Positions 34,689-44,639 of a stretch of 64,000 nucleotides of DNA are shown piece by piece. Under the pieces are notes generated by a model. It worked only from the letters and a program-made list of their open reading frames with translations, made no database searches and had not been told where the DNA came from. The DNA is from Actinomycetota bacterium (lineage in GTDB: Bacteria; Actinomycetota; Actinomycetes; Actinomycetales; Dermatophilaceae). The first letter of the stretch is position 1. Every line of letters begins with the position of its first letter. Made by a program: the position numbers and the translations under genes. Where the stretch lies: the NCBI GenBank assembly GCA_020160805.1, contig JAIUPO010000001.1, positions 186,001 through 250,000 of the forward strand. The letters are read 5' to 3'.

Positions 34689-35774
34689 TCAGACGTTGAA
34701 GCGGAACTCCACGACGTCGCCGTCTTGCATGACGTAGTCCTTGCCTTCCAGGCGGGCCTTGCCGGCTGACTTGACGGAGGCCATCGAGCCCAAGGTGTCC
34801 AGGTCGGCGAAGGAGACCACCTCGGCCTTGATGAAGCCCTTTTGGAAGTCGGTGTGGATGACGCCCGCCGCCTGCGGGGCCATCCAGCCCTGGCGGATGG
34901 TCCAGGCGCGCGATTCTTTCGGGCCGGCGGTGAGATAGGTCTGCAGGCCAAGCGTGTGAAAGCCGGTGCGGGCCAACTGATTCAGACCGGACTCCTCGGC
35001 GCCGAAGCTCTGCAACAACTCCAACGCCTCGTCCTCGGACATCTCCATCAGGTCCATCTCCAACTTCGCGTTGAGGAAGACCGCGTCGGCGGGCGCGACG
35101 AGTTCCCGCAGGGACGCCTGCAATCCGGCATCCGCAAGCTGATCTTCATCCAGGTTGAAGACGTAGATGAAGGGCTTGGTCGTCAGCAAGCCGAGCGAGC
35201 GGGCTAGGTCGGGGTCGACACCGGCGGCGACGCCCGCGGCATACAGCGTGTTCCCCTCCTCGAGCACCTTCTGGGCCGCGAGCGCTGTGTCGAGGACCGC
35301 CTTGTCGGCCTTCTTGCCCTTGACCTCCTTGTCGAGGCGCGGGACGGCCTTCTCCAGGGTCTGAAGGTCGGCGAGGATCAGCTCGGTCTCGATGACCTCG
35401 ATGTCGTCCTTGGGCGAGACCTTGCCGTCGACGTGCACGACATCGTCATCGGCGAAGGCGCGCACGACCTGGCAGATCGCGTCGGCCTCCCGGATGTTCG
35501 CGAGGAACTTGTTGCCCAGCCCCTCCCCCTCTGACGCGCCCTTGACGATGCCCGCGATGTCGACGAAGGAGACCGTCGCCGGCAGGATCCGCTCGCTGCC
35601 GAAGATCTCCGCGAGGCGGGTCAGCCGCGCGTCCGGCAGGGGAACCACCCCGACATTGGGCTCGATGGTCGCGAACGGGTAGTTCGCGGCGAGCACATTG
35701 TTCTTGGTCAGGGCATTGAAGAGGGTGGACTTGCCGACATTGGGCAGTCCGACGATTCCGATGGTGAGAGCCAC
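34689..35774 (-). CDS. ychF: Redox-regulated ATPase YchF (OLA1)
   Basis: A 361-residue Obg-family P-loop protein that binds ATP rather than GTP and associates with ribosomes and the oxidative stress response. Walker A GLPNVGKS at residues 9-16; G3 [25 protein letters not shown] in place of the NKxD motif explains the ATP preference; coiled-coil insert about residues 130-190; C-terminal TGS domain ([33 protein letters not shown]). Length is standard. Confidence 0.95.
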   Translation of the reverse strand: MALTIGIVGLPNVGKSTLFNALTKNNVLAANYPFATIEPNVGVVPLPDARLTRLAEIFGSERILPATVSFVDIAGIVKGASEGEGLGNKFLANIREADAICQVVRAFADDDVVHVDGKVSPKDDIEVIETELILADLQTLEKAVPRLDKEVKGKKADKAVLDTALAAQKVLEEGNTLYAAGVAAGVDPDLARSLGLLTTKPFIYVFNLDEDQLADAGLQASLRELVAPADAVFLNAKLEMDLMEMSEDEALELLQSFGAEESGLNQLARTGFHTLGLQTYLTAGPKESRAWTIRQGWMAPQAAGVIHTDFQKGFIKAEVVSFADLDTLGSMASVKSAGKARLEGKDYVMQDGDVVEFRFNV

Positions 35775-35808
35775 GAGGACAAAAGTTTAGTGGCCCGGCG
35801 GGCACCCC

Positions 35809-37923
35809 TCATACGCGCTGCAGATGCACCAACAAGGCTTGCTCTGGATGCAGATTCGGCATCGACAAGCCCACCGACATCAGAACCGCGCCGCTGATCT
35901 GGGTGCCCGGAGCATCGAACCAGTCGGGGAAGTTCATCTGCTGACAGCTCGGAATCTCGCCGAGGTTGACCGGGCTCACGGCGTAAGTCGCCTCCGGGTC
36001 GAGGCCCGCCAGCCGCAGGCAGCCGGAGACCTCGACGACCTCGGTGTCGAGCTGGGCCATGGAGAAGACCGCCTCCGAGCCGTCCCTGGCGACCACCCCA
36101 TGCACGACGGCATTGCGGGTGGGCGTGTCGACGCGGACGACCTCGCCGGTGTGCAGCAGCTCGCGGTGCGCCTTGTGCCAGTCGATCGCCGTGCGCAGCA
36201 TGGTGAGTTCCTGGTCGTTGAGCGTGGCGACATTCCACTCCACGCCCATGTGCCAGAAGACCGCGCTCGCGGCGCGGAGCGCGAATGAGTTGTGCCGGCC
36301 GGTCGTATGCGAGTGCGGCCCGCCAATGTGCGAACCGATGAGTTCCGGTGGGCAGACCAACGAGGTCCAGAGGTTGATGTGCTGGCGCTCCATCGCGTCG
36401 ATGGTGTCGGATGCCCAGAGGCGATCGGTGCGCTCGAGAATGCCGAGGTCGACGCGGCCGCCGCCGGAGGCGCAGGTCTCGATGTCGACACCGGGGTGGC
36501 GGCGACGCAACTCGTCCATGAGTTCGTAGAGGGCAAGCGTCACGGCCCGGATGGCCGGGTGCCCGTCATGCGAAACGTCGACGAGGCTGCGGTTGTGGTC
36601 CCACTTGACGAAGGCGATGTCGTGGTCGCGCAACAGCGCATCCATCCGCTCGAGGATGTGGGCGAAGCACTCGGGATTGGCCAGGTCGATGACCTGTTGA
36701 CGGCGGGCGAGCACGGGGTCGCGGCCCGGGACGCGCAGCATCCAGTCCGGGTGTTCGCGCAGCAGATCGGACTTGGGGTTGGCCATCTCCGGCTCCACCC
36801 AGATGCCGAATTCCATTCCGAGAGAACGCACATGGTCGATGATGGGGTTGAGTCCGTCCGGCCACATCTCGTCCGACACGACCCAGTCGCCGAGACCCTG
36901 TCCATCATGGCGCCGGGAGCCGAACCAGCCGTCGTCGAGGACGAAACGCTCCATCCCGGCAGCCGCTGCCTTGTCGGCGAGATCGGTCAGCACATCGAGG
37001 CGGTGGTCAAAATAGACCGCCTCCCACGTGTTGAGAAGCACCGGACGAGGGGTGGACGGGTGGGAGGGGCGCGAGCGGACATACCCGTGGAAGGCCGCGC
37101 TGATCCCGTCGAGACCGCGGTCGCTGTATGCCGCGAAAACCGTTGGTGCGCGGTAGACCTCGCCTTCGCCGAGGACCACCTCCGACGGCCCGATCAACTC
37201 CCCGGCACCTAGCTGCGCCTTGCCCTCGGGGTTGCGCTCGGCATACACCCGGGAGTCGCCGGACCAGGCGTGGTGCACGGCCCAGACCCGGCCATGACGG
37301 AACCCGAATCCGGGATCGCCGACGCACAGCGCCAACGGGCCACTGTGCTCCGTCCGGCCCGTGCGGCCCTCGCGCATCCAGGCACCCATCGGCACGGTCA
37401 GGCGCTGCGGCGAGCGCTCGCGGCACCATCGGCCGCTCAGGTCGAGCACCTCGATGGCGTCCATGGGCAGCGGCACGCTGAGCTCGCACGCATCGATCCG
37501 GAAGTCGCCCGCGCCGAGATTGCGGACGTCGGCGGCCATCTCGAGCAGGCCGTCCGGGTGGAGGCGGTAGGTGACCTCGATCTGCAACTCCGTCTGCTCG
37601 TCGACCGCATCGACGACGAGGGAGGACTCGTCCGAGGTCACCGAAGCGGCCGTGAAGCGCGGCGCAAAGCGCGTGCCATCGGGGGCCGAGCCGATCAGGG
37701 CCGGACGCATCCGCCAGCCGTCGACCGGCATCGGCAGCAGGCGACGCACGAGCGGAACGTCGGGGTGGGAGTGCGGAACCACCGGTGTCGTTGCCGCGAC
37801 CAACTCCGCCTCGGAGAGGCCGTCGGGCAGGCGCGGACCCCAGTGGAGGACAACCGGCAGCGCATCACCATCCGTGGTCGCAACGAAGGAGGTGGTCTCA
37901 CTGCGCAGGTGGATCAGGGTCAC
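35809..37923 (-). CDS. GH36 alpha-galactosidase
   Basis: A 704-residue glycoside hydrolase of family 36 releasing terminal alpha-galactose from raffinose-type sugars or galactolipids. N-terminal beta-supersandwich domain, then the TIM barrel with FVLDDGWFG, EFGIWVEPEMANP, AFVKWDHNRS (nucleophile Asp near residue 441), CASGGGRVDLGILERTDRLWASDTIDAMERQ (acid Asp near residue 503). No signal peptide, so cytoplasmic. GTG start at 37923 with CGGAGAG upstream; the longer frame upstream is out of family. A single gene after ychF. Confidence 0.9.
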   Translation of the reverse strand: MTLIHLRSETTSFVATTDGDALPVVLHWGPRLPDGLSEAELVAATTPVVPHSHPDVPLVRRLLPMPVDGWRMRPALIGSAPDGTRFAPRFTAASVTSDESSLVVDAVDEQTELQIEVTYRLHPDGLLEMAADVRNLGAGDFRIDACELSVPLPMDAIEVLDLSGRWCRERSPQRLTVPMGAWMREGRTGRTEHSGPLALCVGDPGFGFRHGRVWAVHHAWSGDSRVYAERNPEGKAQLGAGELIGPSEVVLGEGEVYRAPTVFAAYSDRGLDGISAAFHGYVRSRPSHPSTPRPVLLNTWEAVYFDHRLDVLTDLADKAAAAGMERFVLDDGWFGSRRHDGQGLGDWVVSDEMWPDGLNPIIDHVRSLGMEFGIWVEPEMANPKSDLLREHPDWMLRVPGRDPVLARRQQVIDLANPECFAHILERMDALLRDHDIAFVKWDHNRSLVDVSHDGHPAIRAVTLALYELMDELRRRHPGVDIETCASGGGRVDLGILERTDRLWASDTIDAMERQHINLWTSLVCPPELIGSHIGGPHSHTTGRHNSFALRAASAVFWHMGVEWNVATLNDQELTMLRTAIDWHKAHRELLHTGEVVRVDTPTRNAVVHGVVARDGSEAVFSMAQLDTEVVEVSGCLRLAGLDPEATYAVSPVNLGEIPSCQQMNFPDWFDAPGTQISGAVLMSVGLSMPNLHPEQALLVHLQRV

Positions 37924-37966
37924 GGGGTGCACTCTCCGTCGAGTTGTCCGGGTGGTCACACCAACG

Positions 37967-38482
37967 CTAGTCGTCCGCGCTGACGGGCGGCAGGCCGTCC
38001 TCCAGATAGGCGCGCGGCGCGGGCGTGAGGGCGGCGCGGAGGAGGCGGGCGGCATACGGGGCGACGTGGTTGTCGAGGTCCTCAACGGCCACCCAGTGCA
38101 CGGCCACGATCTCGCGGACCTGCAGAATCAGCCCCTCCACCCACGCGGACGGGACACGCCCGAGGTCAAAGAGGAAGAGCACCGCGTCATCCCAGCCGCG
38201 GTAAGGCGGCAGCCAGGTCGTCGTCAGCAGCTCGCCGACCTGCACTGCGGTGCCGAGTTCCTCGGCGACCTCGCGGGCCAGGCAGGCGGCGGGCGATTCA
38301 AATGTGTCGACCACACCACCGGGCAAGTCCCACTCGCGCTTGTAGGTCAGTTCGCAGAGCAGGACTTCGCCGCGTTCGTTGCACAGCGTGCCCTGGGCGA
38401 TGACGCGCTTTGTGGGGAGGCGCTCGTTGAGTCGGGCGATGAAGCTGCGGTATGCCGCCTCCTGGTCGATTGGGTCAGTCAT
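37967..38482 (-). CDS. Nudix hydrolase
   Basis: A 171-residue Nudix protein: Nudix box GGVVDTFESPAACLAREVAEELGT (G-x5-E-x7-REVAEELG) preceded by KREWDLPG. Nudix enzymes hydrolyse nucleoside diphosphates linked to other groups; substrate unknown. ATG at 38482 overlaps the end of the upstream HIT-like gene by eight bases, so the pair is translationally coupled; both concern nucleotide-derivative chemistry. Confidence 0.88.
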   Translation of the reverse strand: MTDPIDQEAAYRSFIARLNERLPTKRVIAQGTLCNERGEVLLCELTYKREWDLPGGVVDTFESPAACLAREVAEELGTAVQVGELLTTTWLPPYRGWDDAVLFLFDLGRVPSAWVEGLILQVREIVAVHWVAVEDLDNHVAPYAARLLRAALTPAPRAYLEDGLPPVSADD

Positions 38483-39104
38483 CCACCCCCTCCCCGCCGA
38501 CCGTAGCCACAAGGTGCGCGATGACCGCACCGGCGTGCTCGCGCCAGACGTCCTGCGGGATCGGCGGGAGCAGGTCATCCCACAGGGTGTTGAAGGTGCC
38601 CCGCAACTGGGGCATCCGGGTGGGCCGGGCGATGAACCAGACGTGCCCGTGCGCTCCCCCGTCACCCCACCGTCCGATGTGGCAGCGTCCGACACTTGGG
38701 AGGGCTTCGATCGCTTGGACAAGCGCCACGCTCAGCACGCCATATTCGGCAGCGCGATCGCGCGACAACTCGTGCATATCCAGATGCTCGAGGGGCTCGA
38801 GGACGAAGATCGCGGGCGAGCCGGACGGCGGGGCCTGCTTGACGAGCCAATGCTCATCGCGCCACCGGACCGGCCAGTCCGGACGCGCGGGAGTGCTTGG
38901 CGCGCAATGACATTCGGCCGGATTGTCGCCCTCGCGAGCGGCCTCCTCATCGGCGAGCGGCGCGAGAGCCTTGACCGTGAGGTCGCCGTCGAACGGGAAG
39001 GCCGCCCAGGTCGTGTAGCCGTCCTCGGGCAGCGGCAGGTGCCCGCCAGCGGCCTCTTGCGCGGCGAGTGCTCGGGCGTGGAAATCCTCGATCGACTCGG
39101 GCAT
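38475..39104 (-). CDS. HIT-like domain protein
   Basis: A 209-residue protein. The C-terminal half carries SVGRCHIGRWGDGGAHGHVWFIARP, whose H-x-H-x-W-like core recalls the HIT (histidine triad) motif; the central part (FVLEPLEHLDMHELSRDRAAEYG) fits the HIT fold helix. HIT proteins are nucleotide hydrolases or transferases. The middle His of a canonical HxHxHxx triad is altered, so activity is uncertain. Upstream of and coupled to the Nudix gene. Confidence 0.7.
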   Translation of the reverse strand: MPESIEDFHARALAAQEAAGGHLPLPEDGYTTWAAFPFDGDLTVKALAPLADEEAAREGDNPAECHCAPSTPARPDWPVRWRDEHWLVKQAPPSGSPAIFVLEPLEHLDMHELSRDRAAEYGVLSVALVQAIEALPSVGRCHIGRWGDGGAHGHVWFIARPTRMPQLRGTFNTLWDDLLPPIPQDVWREHAGAVIAHLVATVGGEGVDD

Positions 39105-39199
39105 GCCCAGAGGCTACCTGTGGCCGGTGACAGGCCTCCTGGCCAGCGCGTTCGCCCAACGCCGAGGGGTTGTCGGTGGGCGGTGGGAGGGTTTCGCTC

Positions 39200-40402
39200 A
39201 TGGACGGATGGATAGCTGCTCTGGTGGGGCTGGTGATCGGCGCGCTGCTCGCGGGGGCCTTGGTGTGGGCGAGGTATGCCGCCCGCTCGGCCGCCGTGCT
39301 CACCGAGCGTGACCTGCTGCGCGCCCGCGTGGTCGACTTGGAAGCCTCGCTGAGCGAGGACTCCGAGACCGCGGCCTTGTTGTTGCCGCTGCGCGACACC
39401 CTGGGTCGAGTGGAGCGACAGGTCGGGACCTTGGAGCGGGACCGCGTGGAGCAGTTCGGGTCATTGCGCGCGGTTCTCGCGAGGGTGGAAGGCGAGACGC
39501 AGGATCTCGGGCGAGCAACGGCCTCGCTCGCGGGCTCCTTGCGATCGAGCACAGTGCGCGGAGCGTGGGGGGAGGTGCAATTGCGGCGGGTTCTGGAGGT
39601 GTCTGGGATGTTGCCGCGCTGTGACCTCGACGAGCAGGTCAGCGCCATCTCCCGCCATGGGCATGGAGTCCGGCCCGATGTTGTCGTGCGGCTGCCAGGA
39701 GAGAAGGTCATCGTCATCGACGCCAAGGCGCCCATGACGGCCTTCCTCGATGCGCAGGCCGAGGACATCGGCGACGACGAGCGCGGCGGCCTGCTCGGGC
39801 AGCACGCGACGGGATTGCGCCGGCATATCGATGGCCTCGCGGCCAAGGACTATTGGTCGGCTTTCAGCGCGAGCCCCGAATTCGTTGTCTGCTTCGTGCC
39901 CAGCGACGCCATGCTCGCCGCTGCCCTCGCCGCACAACCCAGCCTGCACGAGCACGCGCTCGGGCGCCGGGTTGCGCTCGTCGGGCCGGCCTCGCTGCTC
40001 GCGCTCTTGCGGACCGTGGCTTTCACCTGGCAGCAGGACTCGGTCGCCACCTCGGCCAGTGAACTGCTGGAGGTGGGTTCGGAGCTCTACCGCCGTCTCG
40101 CAACCCTGGGCGGGCATACCTCCAAGCTGGGACGCAGCCTGACCAGTTCGGTCGAGGCCTACAACGCCATGGTGGGCGCCTTGGAGTCACGCGTGCTGGT
40201 GACCGCCCGGCGGATGCAGCAACTCGGCCTCGCCACCGACGAGCTGCCCGACCTGAGCCCGATCGACACCGGCGCCAGGCCCTTGACGGCGCTGGAGTTG
40301 ATCGACGCCGCAACCCAGCAGGACGCCCGAGCCGAGCTGCTCTTCGACGTCCCCGACAAGCACGGCTCGACGGGAGGTGATGTTCAAGCGCAAACGGGCT
40401 GA
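39200..40402 (+). CDS. rmuC: DNA recombination protein RmuC
   Basis: A 400-residue RmuC-family protein. N-terminal membrane helix (IAALVGLVIGALLAGALVWARYA), a coiled-coil (residues about 40-105), then the nuclease-like core: GAWGEVQLRRVLEVSGM, RPDVVVRLPGEKVIVIDAKAPM (PD-ExK-type D...DAK), YWSAFSASPEFVVCFVPSDAMLAAAL. Known to limit inversion at short repeats in E. coli. ATG 39200 has GGGAGGG nine bases upstream. Ends five bases before the convergent ispH stop. Confidence 0.88.
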   Translation: MDGWIAALVGLVIGALLAGALVWARYAARSAAVLTERDLLRARVVDLEASLSEDSETAALLLPLRDTLGRVERQVGTLERDRVEQFGSLRAVLARVEGETQDLGRATASLAGSLRSSTVRGAWGEVQLRRVLEVSGMLPRCDLDEQVSAISRHGHGVRPDVVVRLPGEKVIVIDAKAPMTAFLDAQAEDIGDDERGGLLGQHATGLRRHIDGLAAKDYWSAFSASPEFVVCFVPSDAMLAAALAAQPSLHEHALGRRVALVGPASLLALLRTVAFTWQQDSVATSASELLEVGSELYRRLATLGGHTSKLGRSLTSSVEAYNAMVGALESRVLVTARRMQQLGLATDELPDLSPIDTGARPLTALELIDAATQQDARAELLFDVPDKHGSTGGDVQAQTG

Positions 40403-40407
40403 TCGCC

Positions 40408-41445
40408 TTAATGGAGCGAGGAGGTCGAGGCGAAGGAGCCGTCGTGCGTCATCTTGTCTGACATCCCGGCAGCCTTCAGGTCGCGGCGGATCTCATTCGG
40501 CAGCGAGAAGGTCAGCGACTCCTCGGCGGCGACGACGGGGCGGACATCGGCATACCCGCGCTCGGCGAGGAACTCCAGGACGCCACGCACGAGCACCTCG
40601 GGCACCGACGCGCCGGAGGTGACGCCAACGGTGGAGACGCCCTCCAACCAGGCCTCATCGATCTCGTCGGCATAGTCGACAAGATGGCCACCGCGCGCGC
40701 CATGCTCCAAAGCGACCTCGACCAAGCGCACCGAATTGGAGGAGTTGCGAGACCCGACGACGATCATCAGATCGCACTCTGCGGCCATCTGCTTCACGGC
40801 AAGCTGGCGGTTTTGGGTTGCATAACAAATGTCGTCACTCGGCGGGTCTTGCAGGGACGGGAAACGCTCGCGCAAGCGGCGCACGGTCTCCATGGTCTCG
40901 TCGACCGAAAGCGTGGTCTGTGAGAGCCAGACGACCTTGTCGGGATCGCGGACGGTCACATTGGCGACATCATCCGGGCCATCGACCAGGGTGATGTGCT
41001 CGGGCGCCTCACCCGAGGTTCCGACGACCTCCTCGTGACCCTCGTGGCCGATGAGCAGGATGTCGTAGTCGTCATTGGCGAAACGGACGGCCTCGCGGTG
41101 CACCTTGGTCACCAGCGGGCAGGTGGCGTCGATGGTCTTGAGGCTGAGCGCGCGCGCCTCCTCGTGGACGACCGGGGCCACGCCGTGCGCCGAGAAGACC
41201 ACGGTTGCGCCTTCGGGCACTTGGTCGGTCTCATCGACGAAGATGGCGCCGCTCTTCTCGAGCGTGGTCACGACGTGCTTGTTGTGGACGATCTCCTTCC
41301 GCACATAGACCGGCGGCCCGTAGAGCTCCAGCGCCTTCTCCACCGTCACCACGGCCCGGTCGACACCGGCGCAATAGCCGCGCGGCGCGGCGAGGAGCAC
41401 GCGCTTTGCGGCCTGGTCGGTGGTGCTGTCCTGCGGGGAAGTCAT
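40408..41445 (-). CDS. ispH: 4-hydroxy-3-methylbut-2-enyl diphosphate reductase IspH
   Basis: A 345-residue last enzyme of the non-mevalonate isoprenoid pathway, making IPP and DMAPP with a [4Fe-4S] cluster. Three cluster Cys are present: Cys25 (RGYCAGV), Cys109 (IDATCPLV), Cys207 ([11 protein letters not shown]). Also HNKHVV and IFSAHGV-type motif ([10 protein letters not shown]) and Glu in [11 protein letters not shown]. Length is normal. Divergent from xseA. Confidence 0.95.
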   Translation of the reverse strand: MTSPQDSTTDQAAKRVLLAAPRGYCAGVDRAVVTVEKALELYGPPVYVRKEIVHNKHVVTTLEKSGAIFVDETDQVPEGATVVFSAHGVAPVVHEEARALSLKTIDATCPLVTKVHREAVRFANDDYDILLIGHEGHEEVVGTSGEAPEHITLVDGPDDVANVTVRDPDKVVWLSQTTLSVDETMETVRRLRERFPSLQDPPSDDICYATQNRQLAVKQMAAECDLMIVVGSRNSSNSVRLVEVALEHGARGGHLVDYADEIDEAWLEGVSTVGVTSGASVPEVLVRGVLEFLAERGYADVRPVVAAEESLTFSLPNEIRRDLKAAGMSDKMTHDGSFASTSSLH

Positions 41446-41476
41446 GTCTCAATCGTAGGTTGTCGCCCGGCTCCCC

Positions 41477-41490
41477 TACCCTCAGGCGTT
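41477..41490 (+). promoter_or_regulatory. -10 box for leaderless xseA
   Basis: TACCCT at 41477-41482 is followed after eight bases by the xseA GTG (41491), with no Shine-Dalgarno between. No convincing -35 was found. The same layout (TATCCT, eight bases, ATG) occurs at xseB. Confidence 0.4.
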
Positions 41491-42726
41491 GTGAGCAGCA
41501 CCCCCGCCGCGCTGCCGGAGCGCGCGGCCGACACCAGCCCGGAGCATCCGTGGCCGCTGCGCCTGCTCAGCCTGAAGATCGGTGAGTACATCGAGAAGAT
41601 GTCGGTGGTCTGGGTTGAGGGCCAGGTCGTCCAATTGGACCGGCGAGCAGGCACGGCCTACCTCACGCTGCGTGATGTCGATGTCGACATGTCCTTCAAT
41701 GTCGCGATCTCCACCAATGCCCTCGATGCCATGCCGCGGCCGCTGTCCTCGGGCCAGCGCGTCGTCGTGCAGGCTAAGCCGGCCTTTTGGAACAAGCGCG
41801 GCAGCTTGACCCTCGACGCCCGGCAGATCCGTCCGGTCGGGATCGGTGAGTTGCTCGCCCGGCTTGAGTACCTCAAGCGCACGCTCGCCTCGGAGGGCCT
41901 GTTCGCTCCCGATCGCAAGAAGCCCCTGCCCTTCCTGCCGCGCACCATCGGCCTGATCACCGGTCGGGCGAGCGCCGCCGAGCGGGATGTCGTGGAGAAC
42001 GCTCGTCGCCGCTGGCCGGGCATCCCGTTCGAGATCCGAGCTGTGCCCGTCCAGGGCAGCACCGCCGTGGAGGAGGTATGCCGTGCCCTCGCCGACCTCG
42101 ACGCCCTCGCCGACGTCGAGGTGATCGTCATCGCCCGTGGCGGCGGGTCGGTCGAGGATCTGCTGGCCTTCAGCAACGAAAGCCTGGTGCGGGCCGTGGC
42201 GGGCGCGCGCACGCCGATCGTCAGCGCGATCGGCCACGACATCGACACCCCGATCCTCGACCTGGTCGCCGACGTCCGGGCCTCGACGCCCACCCACGCG
42301 GCGAGCCTCGTCGTGCCCGATGCGGCCGAGCTGCGATCTCAACTGGATTTGACGTCCATGCGGCTGCGCCGCTCCATCGGCGACCGACTGCAGCGCGAGC
42401 GCCGACGGCTCGTCGAGCTGACGAGCCGACCGGTGTTGACGGACCGGACGGCATACATCCGGACCCAACGCATGGAGATCGCGACCATGCGCCGCCGCGG
42501 GCAGCTGCGGATGGAGTCCCTGGTCGCCCGGGACCAGGACCGGGTAGAGCACCTGCGCCGTCAGGCGCGGCTGCTGTCGCCGCAGGCGACATTGGACCGC
42601 GGCTATGCGCTGGTGACCGCCCCCGATGGGGAGGTCATCACCGACCAGGACCAAGTCGCGATCGATGACCTGTTGCGGGTGCGGGTGGCGCGCGGCGACT
42701 TCCCGGTCCGCGCCACGGCGACCTGA
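41491..42726 (+). CDS. xseA: Exodeoxyribonuclease VII large subunit XseA
   Basis: A 411-residue subunit of ExoVII, which degrades single-stranded DNA in mismatch repair and recombination. N-terminal OB fold (VVWVEGQVVQLDRRAGTAYLTLRD), catalytic part (PKTIGLITGR-like RTIGLITGRASAAERDVV, IRAVPVQGSTAVEEV, VIVIARGGGSVEDLLAFSNESLVRAVAGARTPIVSAIGHDIDTPILDLVADVRASTPTHAA), and a C-terminal coiled-coil. GTG start at 41491; the longer frame upstream is antisense to ispH. Confidence 0.95.
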   Translation: MSSTPAALPERAADTSPEHPWPLRLLSLKIGEYIEKMSVVWVEGQVVQLDRRAGTAYLTLRDVDVDMSFNVAISTNALDAMPRPLSSGQRVVVQAKPAFWNKRGSLTLDARQIRPVGIGELLARLEYLKRTLASEGLFAPDRKKPLPFLPRTIGLITGRASAAERDVVENARRRWPGIPFEIRAVPVQGSTAVEEVCRALADLDALADVEVIVIARGGGSVEDLLAFSNESLVRAVAGARTPIVSAIGHDIDTPILDLVADVRASTPTHAASLVVPDAAELRSQLDLTSMRLRRSIGDRLQRERRRLVELTSRPVLTDRTAYIRTQRMEIATMRRRGQLRMESLVARDQDRVEHLRRQARLLSPQATLDRGYALVTAPDGEVITDQDQVAIDDLLRVRVARGDFPVRATAT

Positions 42727-42746
42727 GGCGTGTCGGCGCGGCCACC

Positions 42747-42760
42747 TATCCTTGCTGCCC
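42747..42760 (+). promoter_or_regulatory. -10 box for leaderless xseB
   Basis: TATCCT (42747-42752) lies eight bases before the xseB ATG at 42761, in the 34-base gap after xseA. No Shine-Dalgarno precedes the ATG, so a separate leaderless transcript is possible in addition to read-through from xseA. Confidence 0.4.
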
Positions 42761-42976
42761 ATGGCCACTGAGACCGAGTTCCCCGAGATCGCCGACCTGA
42801 GCTACGAGCAGGCGCGCGACGAACTCGTCGACGTCGTGGCGCGGCTCGAGGGCGGCCAGGTCGGGCTGGAGGACAGCATGACCCAGTGGCGCCGAGGTGA
42901 AGCGCTCGCCGCGCATTGCCGGGCCTGGCTCGACCAAGCCGAGGCCGCCCTGGCGGAGCAATCCGCCGAGGAGTAG
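42761..42976 (+). CDS. xseB: Exodeoxyribonuclease VII small subunit XseB
   Basis: A 71-residue all-helical subunit: LSYEQARDELVDVVARLEGGQVGLEDSMTQWRRGEALAAHCRAWLDQAEAAL is the full family signature (helical hairpin that wraps XseA). Acidic tail. Follows xseA by 34 bases and ends four bases before the convergent DUF4245 gene. Confidence 0.95.
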   Translation: MATETEFPEIADLSYEQARDELVDVVARLEGGQVGLEDSMTQWRRGEALAAHCRAWLDQAEAALAEQSAEE

Positions 42977-42980
42977 GCCC

Positions 42981-43562
42981 TCAGGAGGCCGTCGGCGTGA
43001 AGGGCTTCAGGTGATCGGCGAAGAGCGCGAGCTCGTCGAAGGTGCCATCGCCGGTGATGATCGTCGTCAATTCGCCCGGTCCCGGGGCGACCAAGCTGTT
43101 CTGGGTCTTGATGTCTCGGACGTACTTCTGCCACTCCCGGCCGCCCGCGCTGACCGTGCCCGTCACGGGCGCGCGATTCGTCTGCTGCGTGATCCAGGCC
43201 TTCGTGGCGTCCTTGGTCTGCTCGACCGCCACATAGTGGCCAGCAGGCGAGGTATATCCGACATGCCAGGTCGAGAGATTGTCCGTCGACGGGACGAAGC
43301 GAACCGCGCTCGGACGCCAGCCATCCGGCAGCCCGACCGGCACCTGGATGGGCCAATGCAGTTGCGCGACAACCTGGTTGCCCACCTTGGGAATGTCGAC
43401 GACCGGCCCGGACATGGAGTTGGTCCGCGCGACGATGAAGAACAGACCGGCCATCATCGCGCCGATGACGAGCAAGGACCGGACCATATTGAGCACCGAG
43501 CCACGGGCATACGCACTGGCCTGGCTCGGCGGGGCCGGCTGCTGGTCGACCTGCTCACTCAT
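42981..43562 (-). CDS. DUF4245 membrane-anchored protein
   Basis: A 193-residue protein with one N-terminal membrane helix (SVLNMVRSLLVIGAMMAGLFFIV) after a Pro/Gln-rich cytosolic tail and an exported domain with PVGLPDGWRPSAVRFVPSTDNLSTWHVGYTSPAGHYVAVEQ, typical of DUF4245. Found next to xseAB in many actinobacteria; function unknown. The ATG at 43562 is chosen; the longer frame upstream lacks family similarity. Confidence 0.85.
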   Translation of the reverse strand: MSEQVDQQPAPPSQASAYARGSVLNMVRSLLVIGAMMAGLFFIVARTNSMSGPVVDIPKVGNQVVAQLHWPIQVPVGLPDGWRPSAVRFVPSTDNLSTWHVGYTSPAGHYVAVEQTKDATKAWITQQTNRAPVTGTVSAGGREWQKYVRDIKTQNSLVAPGPGELTTIITGDGTFDELALFADHLKPFTPTAS

Positions 43563-43696
43563 GCCCCTATCGTCGCCCACGGCAGCCAGGATCACCGAAC
43601 TCGGGAGGCCGCGGACACCCGCTCGGCGACGCCGGGCCCGGCGATAGAGTCGGATCACAGCAATCCCGTGGAGACCGACGAAGGGCCCGAAGCCAT

Positions 43697-44608
43697 ATGG
43701 ACGCGCAATTCCTGGTCATCGGCGAGGCGCTCATCGATATCGTCGCCCGCCATGCCGAGAGCCCGGTCGAGCATGTCGGCGGGTCGCCGGCGAATGTCGC
43801 GGTCGGCCTGGCACGGCTCGACAATGCGGTCCGCTTCAACACCTGCCTCGGCGAAGACGCGCGCGGCGAGCGCATCCGAACTCACTTGCGCCACAGGGGG
43901 GTTCACGTCATTGACGGCACAGACGATCACCCAACGTCGACGGCACAAGCCAATATTGACGAGTCTGGCGCCGCGTCATATGTCTTCAACCTGTTCTGGG
44001 ATCCCGGGCACATCGAACTTCCCGAAAGCGTCGGCCATATCCACACTGGCTCCATTGCGGCGGTCCTCGAACCAGGCGGCACCGAGATCCTGGACGCCCT
44101 CGATCGGGGCCGGGCGCAGGCGACGGTCTCCTATGACCCCAACTTCCGATCGTCGATCATGGGCGATGTCGACGCGGCCAAGGCACGCATCGAGGACGTC
44201 ATCGGGCGCAGCGATGTCGTCAAGGCGAGCAGTGATGACGTGGCGATCATGTACCCCGACCTGTCTCTGGAGCAGGTGCTCGCGCACTGGATCGACCTCG
44301 GGCCGGCGTTGGCCGTCATCACCCGCGCCGAGGACGGCGTCACCTTCCAGATCGTGGGCGCCGAGCCCGTGACCCGGCCCGCTCCCCCGACGACCGTCGT
44401 GGACACCGTCGGCGCGGGCGACTCGTTCATGGCCGGGCTCGTCTCCGGACTGCATACCCTCGGCATCCTCGGCTCCCCCGAGGCCCGCGAGCGCTTGTAT
44501 GCCGCGAGCCCCGCCGACGTCGAGCCGGCCATCGAACGCGGCGCCTTATGCGGCGCCATGACTGTCTCCCGAGCTGGCGCCTACGCCCCGAGCTTGGACG
44601 AACTCTGA
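43697..44608 (+). CDS. PfkB-family carbohydrate kinase
   Basis: A 303-residue ribokinase-family sugar kinase. First signature [29 protein letters not shown]; second [17 protein letters not shown] with the catalytic Asp. Fructokinase-like overall ([13 protein letters not shown]). Substrate likely fructose or a related sugar; cannot be decided. No clear Shine-Dalgarno directly before the ATG; GAAGGG lies about 10 bases upstream. Confidence 0.88.
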   Translation: MDAQFLVIGEALIDIVARHAESPVEHVGGSPANVAVGLARLDNAVRFNTCLGEDARGERIRTHLRHRGVHVIDGTDDHPTSTAQANIDESGAASYVFNLFWDPGHIELPESVGHIHTGSIAAVLEPGGTEILDALDRGRAQATVSYDPNFRSSIMGDVDAAKARIEDVIGRSDVVKASSDDVAIMYPDLSLEQVLAHWIDLGPALAVITRAEDGVTFQIVGAEPVTRPAPPTTVVDTVGAGDSFMAGLVSGLHTLGILGSPEARERLYAASPADVEPAIERGALCGAMTVSRAGAYAPSLDEL

Positions 44609-44639
44609 CCCAACCTTCGAAAGGTGTTGTGGCGCAAAG

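Noticed and set aside
40996..41490. N-terminal extension of xseA to 40996
   Set aside because: It is antisense to ispH; the XseA OB fold begins shortly after the GTG at 41491.
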